Assembly (NCBI RefSeq): GCF_029784155.1
Contig: NC_073693.1
Span: forward strand, 21,984,002 to 22,048,001
Length of the DNA stretch: 64,000 nt
Source: Uranotaenia lowii
Taxonomy: Eukaryota > Arthropoda > Insecta > Diptera > Culicidae
Direction of reading: 5' to 3'
This document shows, one piece after another, positions 10,750-21,609 of the stretch; positions within the stretch are counted from its first letter, which is position 1; every line of letters starts with the position of its first letter. A program made the translations under genes and the position numbers. The notes below the pieces were generated by a model, which was not told where the DNA came from, did not search any database, and saw only the letters and a list, made by a program, of their open reading frames with translations.

Positions 10750-11710
10750 CAGAGCTGGTAACCATCTCAACTCCTAATATTTTTAAGTTTCTTCTGTTTG
10801 AAAAAAACAACTAAGTAGAGATGTAGATACCGAATATTTGGTGCCGGATACCGCCCAAAAACCGTTAAGCCGAATATTCGGTTCACCGAATAGGCCGAAC
10901 ATTTACTTTGAAAATTTAATCTATATAAGACTTTTAAAATTTTTCAAATCTTTTGGATAATTGATAAAATATCCAAAAGTAATGATGAAAAAGCTACACA
11001 ATCATAAAAAAAACTTATGGTTTTGAGGAAAACATTCTGTGTTTCCGTGTATTTTTCACTGTAAATCGTACATGAGAGTGCTGACAAGTTCCGCGTTGTA
11101 CTTTGATTATCTATTGTTTATTTCAGATTTCCTTGATTTATCCTGGCTTGGCCATAAATCCAATAAAGAATTCGAGAAAAGTCAAATCTGGACGGATTCA
11201 TTCAGATTATTTGCTAAATCAAATGAAAAACTCAAATTTCTCTTTGAAAATTTGTTGATCTTGTGTTCAAAGACGACTTAAAAAAACTCACAATGAACAT
11301 AAATGTGATTCAATTAAAACTTCAAATTTCAAGTAACTGTCTTTATTTTTTCTCTTGTAAGTTTTCAAATAACGCCTAGATTTTGTACAGATTTGCCCTT
11401 TTTTACAAATTTTTCAAAAATGTTCCTGAATCGCCTGCTTACGTGTAGTAGTAAGTATGACAAGCTTAAGCTTAGAGTTCATCGTTGTTTTAACAACTAT
11501 TTTGCAGATATCTTACTCAGATTCGATCTTCATCTAATTCGATATTCGATGTTTCGACATTTTACAGGCATTAAATCTCTTTGGTGATAAACGCTCAAGA
11601 AGCGACAAGTTATCTTTAAGTTATTAGTGACATTTTGAAAAAGATCTTGGTTGAAAATAATTGACTCAAAACATGAATGTTATTACAATAACAGAAATAT
11701 GAGGAATATG
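10750..11710. other. no gene recognised; CCGAATATTCGG-rich stretch
   Basis: At 10840-10910 the motif CCGAAT(A/G) occurs in both orientations (ACCGAATATT, GCCGAATATTCGGTT, ACCGAATAGGCCGAA). Similar motifs reappear at 13098-13140 (ATATTCGACC, GGCCGAATAG), beyond the pogo-type element. The part between is AT-rich without recognisable coding sequence. Confidence 0.4.
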
Positions 11711-11715
11711 AAATA

Positions 11716-13053
11716 CAGTGAAAACCCGATTTTGTCACACACCGATTTTGTCTGCCCCCAATTTTGTCTACCCCCGATTTTGTCTCATTTTTTCACCCGA
11801 TTTTGTCATCATTTTTTAATTCAATGCAAAAATACTAAATATCGCCTTTTTTCATTTCCTTTGAACATCTTAGGGTTGAAATCATTCTGAAAGGACAGAA
11901 CTGATGACATCGATATTGAAAGTGAAGTTGATTGATCAGGGACGTATCAAGATTTTCATACAAAAAAGTCTAGTTTTAAACAGGTTTTTTGTTATTACAA
12001 TTTTAAACTAAATCAAAGTTGTTGAATACAGTTATAACTAAATATAATGTTATGAAAGAACATATTCAAGTAATCTTAAAGCTGGTTTTATTTGTTTGAG
12101 CTTTCTTCAAAGCAATCTCTCTGATACGTTGCAAGAAGATGACATCATCTATAGAGAGATCTAAAGCACCAGCCCAATCAACTATGTTGTCCAACATACG
12201 TACAGCTTCAACATCAATTATGTTTCTTGAAATTTTACATGAATCATTTGGGGTAGATGCCGCTGATTCTGAGTCTGGTACTACATCCCAAATTTTGAAT
12301 GGCTCCAATGATTCGAGGGGCTCGTTTAATGCTGACTGATCATCCAGCGTCATGTTCAGAATTTCTTCATCCGTAAAATCTTTACTTACATATCCCTCCT
12401 CAGGGTCCTGTGGCAAAATAGTTTCATCGCGGTTGTTAACATCAATCAAATGGATCAAGGGAACAACATCTTCGAGTTCGTTATTTAAAATAATTCCAAT
12501 TTTCTCCCATGACTACTGGATTACTGTACGCTTTATTTCACTCCAAGCTGAAAATTTGCGTACTGCTGGTACGAAGTCCTGGAGGAACCAGTTTAGGAAA
12601 ATCATTCGAGTCATCCAAGCATTTTTAGAGACGAAATATGTGACAGGCACATAAATTTTCTTTTTTTTTATTTCGATTCAAACGGAAGCTTTGAATCTTA
12701 TCTTCAGTAAATTATAACCAAAAGAAATAATTAGATTATTAGGATTTGAACCATTAAAGATCATTTAATTTTTCTGATACCACCGGTCGAAACAAGGTGT
12801 TTAAAGATGAGTAAAACCAATATTGTATGATGTTTTGATGTAAAAAAGGTCCTATAACTAGTAGTATGTCAAAAAGGGAATATCTACTACAAAACCTCAA
12901 CACTGTTCAATTGGGATAATATACGTTTTTTGCAGTAATTTATTAGATAATGACGGATTAAAATCATTTTTTCAAAATCTCCCGATTTTATCACTCTCCC
13001 CGATTCATCACTCTAAAACTCATCATGGGGGTGATAAAATCGGGTTTTCACTG
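11716..13053 (-). mobile_element. pogo/Tigger-type element
   Basis: The ends are inverted repeats: CAGTGAAAACCCGATTTTGT on the left and, on the other strand at the right, CAGTGAAAACCCGATTTTAT. TA flanks both sides (11714-11715 and 13054-13055). The CCCCGATTTTGTC motif is repeated several times at 11733-11810 and again near 12985-13010, giving subterminal repeats. The 1338-bp element carries a deleted transposase on the minus strand. Confidence 0.88.
12066..12656 (-). pseudogene. pogo/Tigger transposase, internally deleted relic
   Basis: On the minus strand the frame begins near 12656 inside the DDE domain with WMTRMIFLNWFLQDFVP, the segment that follows the first catalytic Asp in pogo/Tigger proteins. 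It then jumps to SAWSEIKRTVIQ-stop-SWEKIG, which matches the end of that domain (usual pattern AW..IK..T....W). The middle, with the later catalytic residues, and the whole DNA-binding N-terminus are missing. The acidic C-terminal tail (QDPEEGYVSKDFTDEEIL and beyond) stays open to 12066. One in-frame TAG (about 12523) interrupts it. The product cannot be an active transposase. Its ends are recognisable at 11716 and 13053. Confidence 0.8.
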
Positions 13054-13323
13054 TAATCGCTTTTATTTTTCTTTCATTAAAAATTAAATAAATAGAATAT
13101 TCGACCGTTCGTTTGGCCGAATAGTTGAAAATAAGCTCGGCAAGCGTCTGTCACAAACTTGGTGCCCGAGCCCCATTTGGGGATTTAAATTTTAAATTTA
13201 CTTTAGCATCGTAATTCAGAATATGAAGTCATAAAATTCAAAATTATTATTCTTGTTCCGAACTCAGAATCAGACAATATTGTTTGAAGTTAATCCTGAA
13301 CATCAAAATTGTTTACTCAAGTA

Positions 13324-14289
13324 ACGGGTGTTAAATAAAAAATGAGAATGTTTTCAATACCTTTCAGTAACTCAAATAAAGAGCGTAAAATTTCTTTCTC
13401 CAAGAAAATTGCTCTTTGGGCTCCCAGAAACAGTAGGCGTGTTTGGTTTTGCTAGTTTGAATTTAGTCAAAGCAAAGATAGCGTCGAAACAGCACGTGCT
13501 CCGCGAATTCATTGTACGGCTCTACGAAACGCATTTCCAGCAAGGAAAAAAGTTCACGGTGGCACATTTTAAGGAAGAAAATGTACCTGTCAGTACGGTA
13601 TATCGTATCCTGGGTTCCCTGAACGTGGAGCAGAAGGTCGGAAGTGGTCGTCCGGTGACGATAATGACGAAGCAGAGGAAGACATCGTTAAAGAAGCTGT
13701 TTGACAACAAGGACGCAACCAGCCTGCGTGACGCCGGTCGGAAATATGGCTGCTCCCACGTATTGATCCATCATACCCTCAAGATGGAAGGAATCGTCTG
13801 CAGGAAGAAGACGAGGTCGCCGGAGTACACGGAGGAGCAGATTGAGACGGTTAAATCACAGTGTCGGTGGATGACCAAAAAATACCGCGGGACGTTATTC
13901 GTTCTGGATGACGAAAGCTATTTTCCGCTGTCCAAAACGATCGTAACCCAACAAACTTGCCCCAGTGCCTCCCAATAGAGGATTTCTTTGGCTCACTCAG
14001 TGCCCTAGTGTATAAAAACAATTGGAGGGCCAAGGACACGAAGCAACTGACTACAAGAATCCAGAATTGTATCCGGAATATGGACGTAAGTGCCGTACAA
14101 CGTTCTTGTGAGAGCATCGCGACAAAGTTGCGTCGAACATCAGACCACGGCCCTTACTCAAACATTCACTGACATTTTTTTGAAGAAAATACATGATGTT
14201 ATTAATAAAAAAGACCGAAATCGATGAAAAAAAAATAACAATTTTTTTATATGTGATTGAAAAAATACTCATTTTTTTTTAACACCCGT
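13324..14289 (+). mobile_element. mariner-type element (possibly DD41D/rosa-like), internally deleted
   Basis: The left end ACGGGTGTTAAATAAAAAAT and the right end, read on the other strand, ACGGGTGTTAAAAAAAAAT, are inverted repeats that stay similar for about 38 bp. TA flanks both sides (13322-13323 and 14290-14291). The 966-bp length is short for an autonomous element, in line with the gap in its transposase. Confidence 0.82.
13409..14172 (+). pseudogene. mariner-type transposase lacking its central catalytic segment
   Basis: The first part, open to 13978, has two helix-turn-helix-like regions (about 13520-13620 and 13720-13790) and ends in the first catalytic motif VLDDESYFPLSKT near 13905. 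The sequence then passes straight to CLPIEDFFGSLSALVY (about 13966-14010) in the next frame, so the segment with the second catalytic Asp is deleted and the frame shifts. The C-terminal part ends at the TGA at 14170-14172. No in-frame ATG is seen near the start, so residues before about 13470 may be leader. PIEDFFGSL is the form seen in DD41D (rosa) and maT-like proteins; the exact clade is an inference. Confidence 0.8.
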
Positions 14290-14294
14290 TACAC

Positions 14295-15600
14295 ACATTT
14301 TGTTTGGTTGATGAGTCACCAAGTTTTGCGAAATTTAGAATGTCAGATCAAGAAAAGCTTCCATCTCAGAAACAATCGTTAATAACGGTGTGACCGATAC
14401 ACGCTTGTCGTTCGAGTGAAGCATAAGCAATCATACACTCTGACTTTTTATTGACCTTTTTCAAAGTAGTATTCTGAACCAGAATTTGAATTTTCTCCGT
14501 TGTGGGTGTACCGTGTTTAAGGTTCCACTTTTGAGTCTGGTACCAGTTCAGAACTTCAAGGGGCCACGAGCAACCCACCTGATCGATTGCGCCAATTCGT
14601 TTATCCGCCTTGGCATGGCTGCCCTCTACCTAATATTTTCCCAGACTCGAACCTCGTTGATACTTTTAATGTGCCTGGGACCATAATAAGATGGGGGGGA
14701 CTTTTGGAGACACCCTTGGGTCCCCCTTGGACTTGTGACGGTAACTGATCTTTCCACTACCCACAACTGGCAGCAAACGGTCATTCTACTAAAGTGTAGT
14801 GGACGCATGGCGGTTTTTTTCTCAATACCAGACTTGTTTTTGTTGCAGTTACACTCATCTACCCTAGCAAGAGTAGGTACATACATAGGTCTGACTGTGT
14901 CTGGGGAAGACAGAATCTGAAACCCAGAGCGCTTACAGGGGCCCATGTTCGAGATATGGATTGTGAAACCTGATTTTAATTGTAGAATAGATTCTCTTCC
15001 AGCTTCAGCCACGGTTAGGATCGGAGTTGTGAATTGACAGCTGGTTGGTTTGTGTGTGCTGTGTTTTTTTTTTCAGCAATCCAGTCAACATAAGCCATGA
15101 TGCAGCCTAGCGTTTATGCTGATTCAAATGCACTCAGGTTGGAACACAATGTCTACATTAACGATCAACCAGAGTACCGTTTGTAAACGGGCCTCCTCTA
15201 GATAGAAGGCTTAAGCCTGTAGCTACCCGTAGCGATCGAGAGAGAGCAAAAAAAAAACATGGGAATGGTGTATAACTAGATGCATGTTTTTTTTTCTGCT
15301 AAATAATTTATTGATCTTCGACTAATATCGTTACATGATTGCTGTGCCGGGTAACGAAATATGTTGCAGATTAATTCTGCATGGAAAATTACTTAAGGTT
15401 TTTCACGTGTTAAGAGATCGTAACCCACAAACAGTTGCGGTTTGATTAGGGTAGTATTGCTGTCTATTTTTATGCCTGTGTTGGATACCTTATTGATCTG
15501 GAAATACCTATGAATTCATTATACTAATAATTTAATTAAAAATTTATAAAAAACTATCTTGGGAATTGTTTGTTCTACTTCTCCGTACACGTGAACTGTT
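14295..15600. other. unrecognised; 128-codon minus-strand frame at 14626-15012
   Basis: A minus-strand frame (15012 down to 14626) runs 128 codons from MAEAGRESILQLKSG and has several Cys and basic residues (DECNCNKNK), but no family is recognised. A second minus frame covers 14366-14578. Nearby DNA is moderately GC-rich. This may be a remnant of a larger mobile element or chance; no ends or target duplications were found. The rest, 15020-15600, is AT-rich and shows nothing. Confidence 0.2.
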
Positions 15601-15608
15601 ATTTGCTA

Positions 15609-16923
15609 AAGCATGGATCACTACAAATCTGGACGCACTATTTATTTTACCATAGTGCTCCTAGTTGTCGGATCTGGAATGTTTTGGCAGCACTTTATAG
15701 AGGAATGTTTTTTCTACCAGTGCTGAAAATTTCATTACGATTCGTTTTGTTTCAAAAAAGTTACACGTGATGGAAGCCGCGAGATGAAAATAAATTTTGA
15801 ACACCCACGTCAAAAACCCGACGTGGTCGGGTTCAAAAATCGCGAAATCGTTAAAAATGGTCAAATCAACCGTGTGTAGCGTTCTCAAACGTTTCCGTGA
15901 GATGCGTACTATAGATCGGCAGGTTCATACCAAGCGTCATAGTGGAATTAAGGATCGGAAACTGCATTTGAAGGTGTTGAGAACGATCAAGGAAAACACA
16001 GGGTAGTCGGACTATGACATTGCCAAGAAATTCAACGCCGACCGGTGCACCGTCAGCAGAATTCGTCTACGCGAAGGAATACGATCCTATCGGACCAGTA
16101 AGCAACCAAACCGGACATTGAAGCAGAATTTAGTAGCCAAAGGACGTGCCCGCAAGTTATACAAGAAGATTCCAACGAAGTTCGACGGATGCATCCTCAT
16201 GGATGACGAAACGTACGTGAAGATGGATTTTGGGCAGCTTTCTGGCCAAAAATTATGTAAAGCCACTGCAGTGGTGCACTGCACTGGTCATGGTGATGTC
16301 CCCGGCAACTTCAAATTCGTTTTTGCTGATAAGTTTGCAAGAAAGTGTTTGATCTGGCAAGGTATTTGCAGCTGCGGACGAAAAATTCCGGTTTTTGTGA
16401 AAAACAAGACCATGGACTCCGAAATTTACAAGGAGGAATGCCTGAAAAACTTTTTTTTTCGTACATTAGATCTCACAAAGGACTAGTTAAGTTTTCGCCA
16501 GATTTGGCAAGCTGCCACTACAGCTAGGAGGTTCTACAGTGGTATTGGGTCAACGGGTGGATTTTGTCGAAAAGGACATCAACCCACCCAACTGCCCTCA
16601 ATTCCGCTCTATCGAAAAATTTTGGGCAATTGTCAAGCAGAAGATGAAGAAGAATGGTAGGACGACTCGGGAAGCAGAGATGAAGAGATTGTGGAACAAA
16701 ATGGCCGCTGAGGTCAGCGAATAGAGTGTTCAAACTATAATGAGTGATACTCAACCAAAAGTTCGAAAATTCATCAAAACAACATCGGAATAATTGTTTT
16801 ATTATTTTTCTTTTAAAGTGCAATAAAAACCCTACATTTCAAGTACAAAACATTTTTATTTCGTTTATATAGCTCCGAGATAAACCCGTTTTAATGCGTC
16901 CAGATTTGTAGTGATCCATGCTT
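15609..16923 (+). mobile_element. IS630/Tc1/mariner DD37E element, copy 2 (different lineage)
   Basis: Perfect 29-bp inverted repeats start AAGCATGGATCACTACAA at both ends and TA flanks each side (15607-15608 and 16924-16925). The 1315-bp body has one transposase frame on the plus strand. The ends do not resemble those of copy 1 at 4493-5790, so the two belong to different families. Identical ends beside a broken coding frame suggest that the ends were kept useful by a transposase supplied elsewhere, or that decay is recent. Confidence 0.9.
15770..16793 (+). pseudogene. DD37E transposase with intact catalytic triad but broken frame
   Basis: The probable start is the ATG at 15770 (MEAARDE), followed by a shift before NTHVKNPTWSGSKIAKSL. 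Helix-turn-helix: KIAKSLKMVKSTVCSVLK, then a second one at IAKKFNADRCTVSRIRL. The catalytic residues are all present: DDETYVKMD near 16202, PDLASCHY near 16500 and RSIEKFW near 16608, with 37 residues between the second Asp and the Glu when read across the shift. Lesions: TAG at 16004-16006, a frameshift in the T run near 16450, TAG at 16525-16527, a frameshift near 16550 and TAG at 16722-16724. The last in-family stop is at 16791-16793. Length across lesions is about 340 residues. Confidence 0.87.
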
Positions 16924-16929
16924 TAACAG

Positions 16930-17715
16930 TAGACAAACGCCATATTCGGCTGCCATATCTTGTGGAAACTGGATAGGTAGATTATTACAACAAAAGTACA
17001 AATTCTATCCCACAGAAAGAAACCTGTGGTGTCTAAATAACAAAAAAAGATAATCAACAGACTTATTAGTTCAGTCAGGTGACTACAGACGAATCGGATG
17101 CTGTTCTTTTTGTAGCTTGACAACAACACATCACAAAATGAGTACAGTTGTTCAAATAAAATATCTTCTTTATGAGCTACACACTCAGAAAAACTGTCCT
17201 CTGACAGGTTCATTTCGTTGAAATGTTATCTATAATTTACCTCGAACTGCAAATCCATCTGTTAATAATGAGTGAGTATACGTACCTGAAAAATAATAAA
17301 GAAAAAATATTATTAGTTTATATTTTTATGACGTAAGTTCTTAACATTATTTTCAGTTTTATCTTCATTTGAGAGTTTGGTTTGAAATTGGTTTAATTTT
17401 TTTTACAATTCAAGACCAATTCTGTTAGTGATCGAGAGAAAATCGAACCGTTTCTCCCATCTGGGATTCAATATTCGTCATTCTGGCATTCACACTAAAA
17501 TTATTCAAATTTTAGGAAAATGAACAACAGAATTTTGATAAAAAATCTGTAATATATTTTAATTACATCGACATTTTCTTACAGAAGATAATTTCAGATT
17601 TTTTTTTAATTAGATAAGATTAAAATTTCAGTAAATCAGCCGAAAAATTCAAAAAGAATTGGTAACATCAAGCATTCTTAAAAGGTTATGTCTTTTAGAA
17701 TCATATTTTGTAATT
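16930..17715. other. no gene recognised
   Basis: AT-rich DNA with no recognisable coding sequence or repeat before the 9-bp array begins. Confidence 0.4.
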
Positions 17716-17719
17716 TTTG

Positions 17720-19520
17720 ATTACCTCATTTTAGTCATTTTTATTATTTTTGTAATTTTTGTCATATTAATCATTTTTATCATTTTTGTAATTTTTGTAA
17801 TTTTTGTAATATTTGTCATTTTTGTCATATTTGTTTGTTTTGCCATTTTTTGAAAGTTTTGTCATTTTTGTCATTTTTCTACTCTCCTTGTGTAATTTCC
17901 TCTTTTTTTATAATTTAAGTCATTTAGTCATTTTTGTCATTTTCACTATATTTATCATTTTTGTCAATTTTGTCATTTTTTGAAATTTTGCCATTTTTGT
18001 CATTTTTGTCATTTTTTCATTTTTGTTATTATTGTCATTTTTATCATTATTGTCATTATTGTCATTTTTTGTCAATTTTGTCATTTTTTTATTTTCTTTT
18101 TTCATTTTTATCATTTTTGTCATTTTTGTCATTTTAGTCATTTAAGTCATTTTTGTCATCTTTATCATCTTTGTCATTTTTGTCATTTTTGTCATTTTTG
18201 TCACTTTTGTCACTTTTTGTCATTTTTGTCATATTTTGTAATTTTTGTAATTTTGGTCATTTTTGTCATATTTTGTCATTTTTGTAATTTTGGTCATTTT
18301 TGTCATTTTTGTCATTTTTGTCATTTTTGTCATTTTTGTCATTTTTGTCATTTTTGTCATTTTTGTCATTTTTGTCATTTTTGTCATTTATGTCATTTTT
18401 GTCATTTTTATCATTTTTGTCATTTTTGTCATTTTTGTCATTTTCGTCATTTTCGTAATTTTTATCATTTATGTCATTTATGTCATTTTTGTCATTTTTG
18501 TCATTTTTGTCATTTTTGTCATTTTTGTCATTTATGTCATTTTTGTCATTTTTGTCATTTTTGTCATTTTTGTCATTTTCGTCATTTTTGTCATTTTTGT
18601 CATTTTTGTCATTTTTGTCATTTTTGTCATTTTTGTCATTTTTGTCATTTTTGTCATTTTTGTCATTTTTGTCATTTTTGTCATGTTGGTCTTTTTTGTC
18701 TTTTTATCATTTTTGACATTTTTGTCATGTTTGTCATTTTTGTCTTTTTGTCATTTTTTTACATTTTTGTCATTATTGTAATTTTTGTAATTTTTGTCAT
18801 TTTTTGTCATTTTTGTAATTTTTGTAATTTTTGTAATTTTTGTAATTTTTGTAGTTTTTGTAATTTTTGTAATTTTTGTAATTTTTGTAATTTTTGTAGT
18901 TTTTGTATTTTTTGTAAGTTTTGTAATTTTTTGTCATTTTTGTCATTTTTGTCATTTTTGTCATTTTAGTCATTTTTGTCATTTTTGTCATTTTTGTCAT
19001 TTTTTTTCATTTTTTTTTCATTTTTGTAATTTTTCTAATTTTTTTAAGTTTTGTCATTTTTTCATTTTTGTTATTTTTGTAGTTTTTGTAATTTTTATAA
19101 TTTTTGTCATTTTTATCATTTTTGTCATTTTGTCTTTTTTGTCATTTTTGTCAATTTCTACATTTTTGTCAGTTTTGTCTTTTTTGGCATATGTACCATT
19201 GTTGACATTTTTTGTCATTTTTGTTATTTTTGTCATTTTTGTCATTTTTGTCATTTTGGTCATTTTTGTCATTTTTGTCATTTTTGCCATTTTTGTCATT
19301 TTTGTCATTTTTGTCATTTTTGTCATTTTTGTCATTTTTGTCATTTTTGTCATTTTTGTCATTTTTGTCATTTTTGTCATTTTTGTCATTTTTGTCATTT
19401 TTGTCATTTTTGTCATTTTTGTCATTTTTGTCATTTTTGTCATTTTTGTCATTTTTGTCATTTTTGTCATTTTTGTCATTTTTTTTCATTTTTGCCATTT
19501 TTGTCATTTTTGTCATTTTT
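17720..19520 (+). repeat. 9-bp minisatellite (TTTTTGTCA)n, left block
   Basis: About 1.8 kb of units GTCATTTTT, near-perfect at 18290-18680 and 19245-19480, with variant stretches GTAATTTTT (18775-18920) and GTCATTTA or GTTATTTTT elsewhere. Because the unit is three codons long, all three plus frames (FVI, LSF, CHF repeats) and two minus frames (MTK, NDK) stay open. The long open frames here are by-products, not genes. Variant patches near 18684-18800 and 19125-19215 recur in the right block. Confidence 0.97.
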
Positions 19521-20349
19521 CAAGGAATATTTAAAGGAGGTAGTGTCGAGGCAGCCCTGCTTTTGTATTAGTACATACTGCGACGTCACAATCACGAAAA
19601 ATCTGTTAATTTACTAGGAAATTTGCCTTTTTCGTTAATAATTTGAAGAATTTGCTGGAGATGTTTCACTTTTTATAGCTGTTATTCCAGAATGATTCTT
19701 GCTCTTCAAGATCGGTATGAAAAATGTTGGATTTTCGAGTAATTTTTGTATGCAATAGACCATCGAAGTTAGAAAAAATGGTGGATTTTCCCTACCTAAA
19801 TTTGCAAAACTTTAAAATTAGTTCAAAGTCTTCCATGAAAATGATCAAGTCAGTGCAGTTTAAGATCCTTATTACAAAAAAGTTATCAAAAAACAAACTT
19901 TTATACAAAACCACAATTATTTATTGGTACTTTAGTAAATCGAGTTAACAATGTTAATTGTTCTACATAAGAATTGAATATGGTAAACCGATTAGATAAA
20001 AATCATGACAATCAGTTGAACACTCAATAACTACCAGCTAGACCTTTTAAAGTAGATTTTTTCTTCGTTTTTGAACGTTTTAGCTTCAAGATGGCATTGC
20101 GTTCATTATTAAAATGAGAAAAAAAAAAACAAAATGCAATCTTCAAAGGACCAGAAAATTTCATAACATAGTGAAATAGAAGTCTTACAACACAATCAAA
20201 ATTAAATTGGAATTCATTTTCGTTCTAAAACATGTTTTTCTTCGAAATTTCTGCCATTCGCATATAAATTCTCGATACAGTCGTTTTTGTGACGTCACAA
20301 AAAAAAATCCAATATGGCTCTCGACACTACCTTATTTAAATATTCCTTG
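19521..20349. mobile_element. 829-bp inverted-repeat element inserted in the 9-bp array
   Basis: The left end is CAAGGAATATTTAAAGGAGG and the right end, read on the other strand, is CAAGGAATATTTAAATAAGG. The match continues through TAGTGTCGAG, giving 30 bp with two mismatches. A little further in, both sides carry GACGTCAC (19580-19590 and 20290-20300). The array resumes in exact register after the element: GTCATTTTT precedes and follows it. This allows a 9-bp target duplication (as in Mutator-like elements) or none. The interior is AT-rich with no transposase. Confidence 0.8.
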
Positions 20350-21600
20350 GTCATTTTTGTCATTATTGTCAATTTTGTCATTTTTGTTATTTTTGTCATA
20401 TTTGTCATTTTTGTCATTTTTGTCATTTATGTCATTTTTGTCATTTTTGTCATGTTTGTCTTTTTTTTCTTTTTGTCATTTTTGACATTTTTGTCATGTT
20501 TTTCATTTTTGTCTTTTTGTCATTTTTGTCATTTTTGTCATTTTTGTCATTATTGTCATTTTTGTAATTTTTGTAATTTTTTGTCATTTTTGTCATTTTT
20601 GTCATTTTTGTCATTTTTGTTATTTTAGTCATTTTGGTCATTTTTGTCATTTTGGTAATTTTGGTAATTTTGGTAATTTTTGTCATTTTTGTCATTTTTT
20701 TCATTTTTGTCATTTTTGTCGTTTTCGTCAATTTCTTCATTTTTGTCAGTTTTGTCTTTTTTGGAATTTGTACCATTGTTGTCATTTTTGTCATTTTTGT
20801 CATTTTCGTTATTTTTGTCATTTTTGTCATTTTTGTCATTTCTGTCATTTTTGTCATTTTTATCATTTTTATCATTTTTGTCATTTTTGTCATTTTTATC
20901 ATTTTTATCATTTTTGTCATTTTGGTCATTTTTGTCATTTTGGTCATTTTTGCCATTTTTGTCATTTTTGTCATTTTTGTCATTTCTGTTATTTTTGTCA
21001 TTTTTGACTTTTTGTCATTTTTGTCATTTTTGTCAGTTTTGTCAGTGTTTTCATTTTTGTCATTTTAGTCATTTTAGTAATTTTAGTCATTTTAGTCATT
21101 TTTATCATTTTTGTCATTTTTGTCATTTTTGTCATTTTTGTCATTTTTGTCATTTTTGTCATTTTTTATCATTTTAGTAATTTTTGTCATTTTAGTCATT
21201 TTAGTCATTTTAGTCATTTTAGTCATTTTAGTCATTTTAGTAATTTTAGTCATTTTAGTCATTTTTATCATTTTTGTCATTTTTGTCATTTTAGTCATTT
21301 CTGTCATTTTTGACATTTTTGCCATTTTGGTAACTTTTGTCATTTTTGTCGTTTAAGTAATTTAAGTCATTGAAGCTTTTTAGTAATTTTTGTCATTATT
21401 GCCATTTTAGTCATTTTAGTAATTTTTCTCATATATTCTTGTAATTTTTGTCATTTTTGTCCTTTTTGTTACTTTTGTCATTTTTTTCATTTTTGTTATC
21501 TTAGTCATTTGGGCTTTTTTAGTCATTTTAGTCATTTCTGTCATTTTTGCTATTTTTCTCATTTTTGTAATTTATGTCACTTTTTCTCATTTGTAATCTT
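20350..21600 (+). repeat. 9-bp minisatellite (TTTTTGTCA)n, right block
   Basis: This continues the left block with the same orientation and phase. It holds more variants: GTCATTTTA from about 21060 to 21290, GGTAATTTT near 20650, and degenerate units towards 21600. The patch ATGTTTGTCTTTTTTTTC near 20452 and the patch TTTTGGAATTTGTACCATTG near 20758 match patches at 18684 and 19186 of the left block. Confidence 0.96.
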
Positions 21601-21609
21601 ACGTTCTAA

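Noticed and set aside
17980..18969. 329-codon frame of Cys-His-Phe repeats
   Set aside because: It is a translation of the 9-bp minisatellite, with equally long frames in other phases; there is no gene evidence.
17720..21600. CRISPR array
   Set aside because: Units are 9 bp without unique spacers, in evident eukaryotic DNA; it is a minisatellite.
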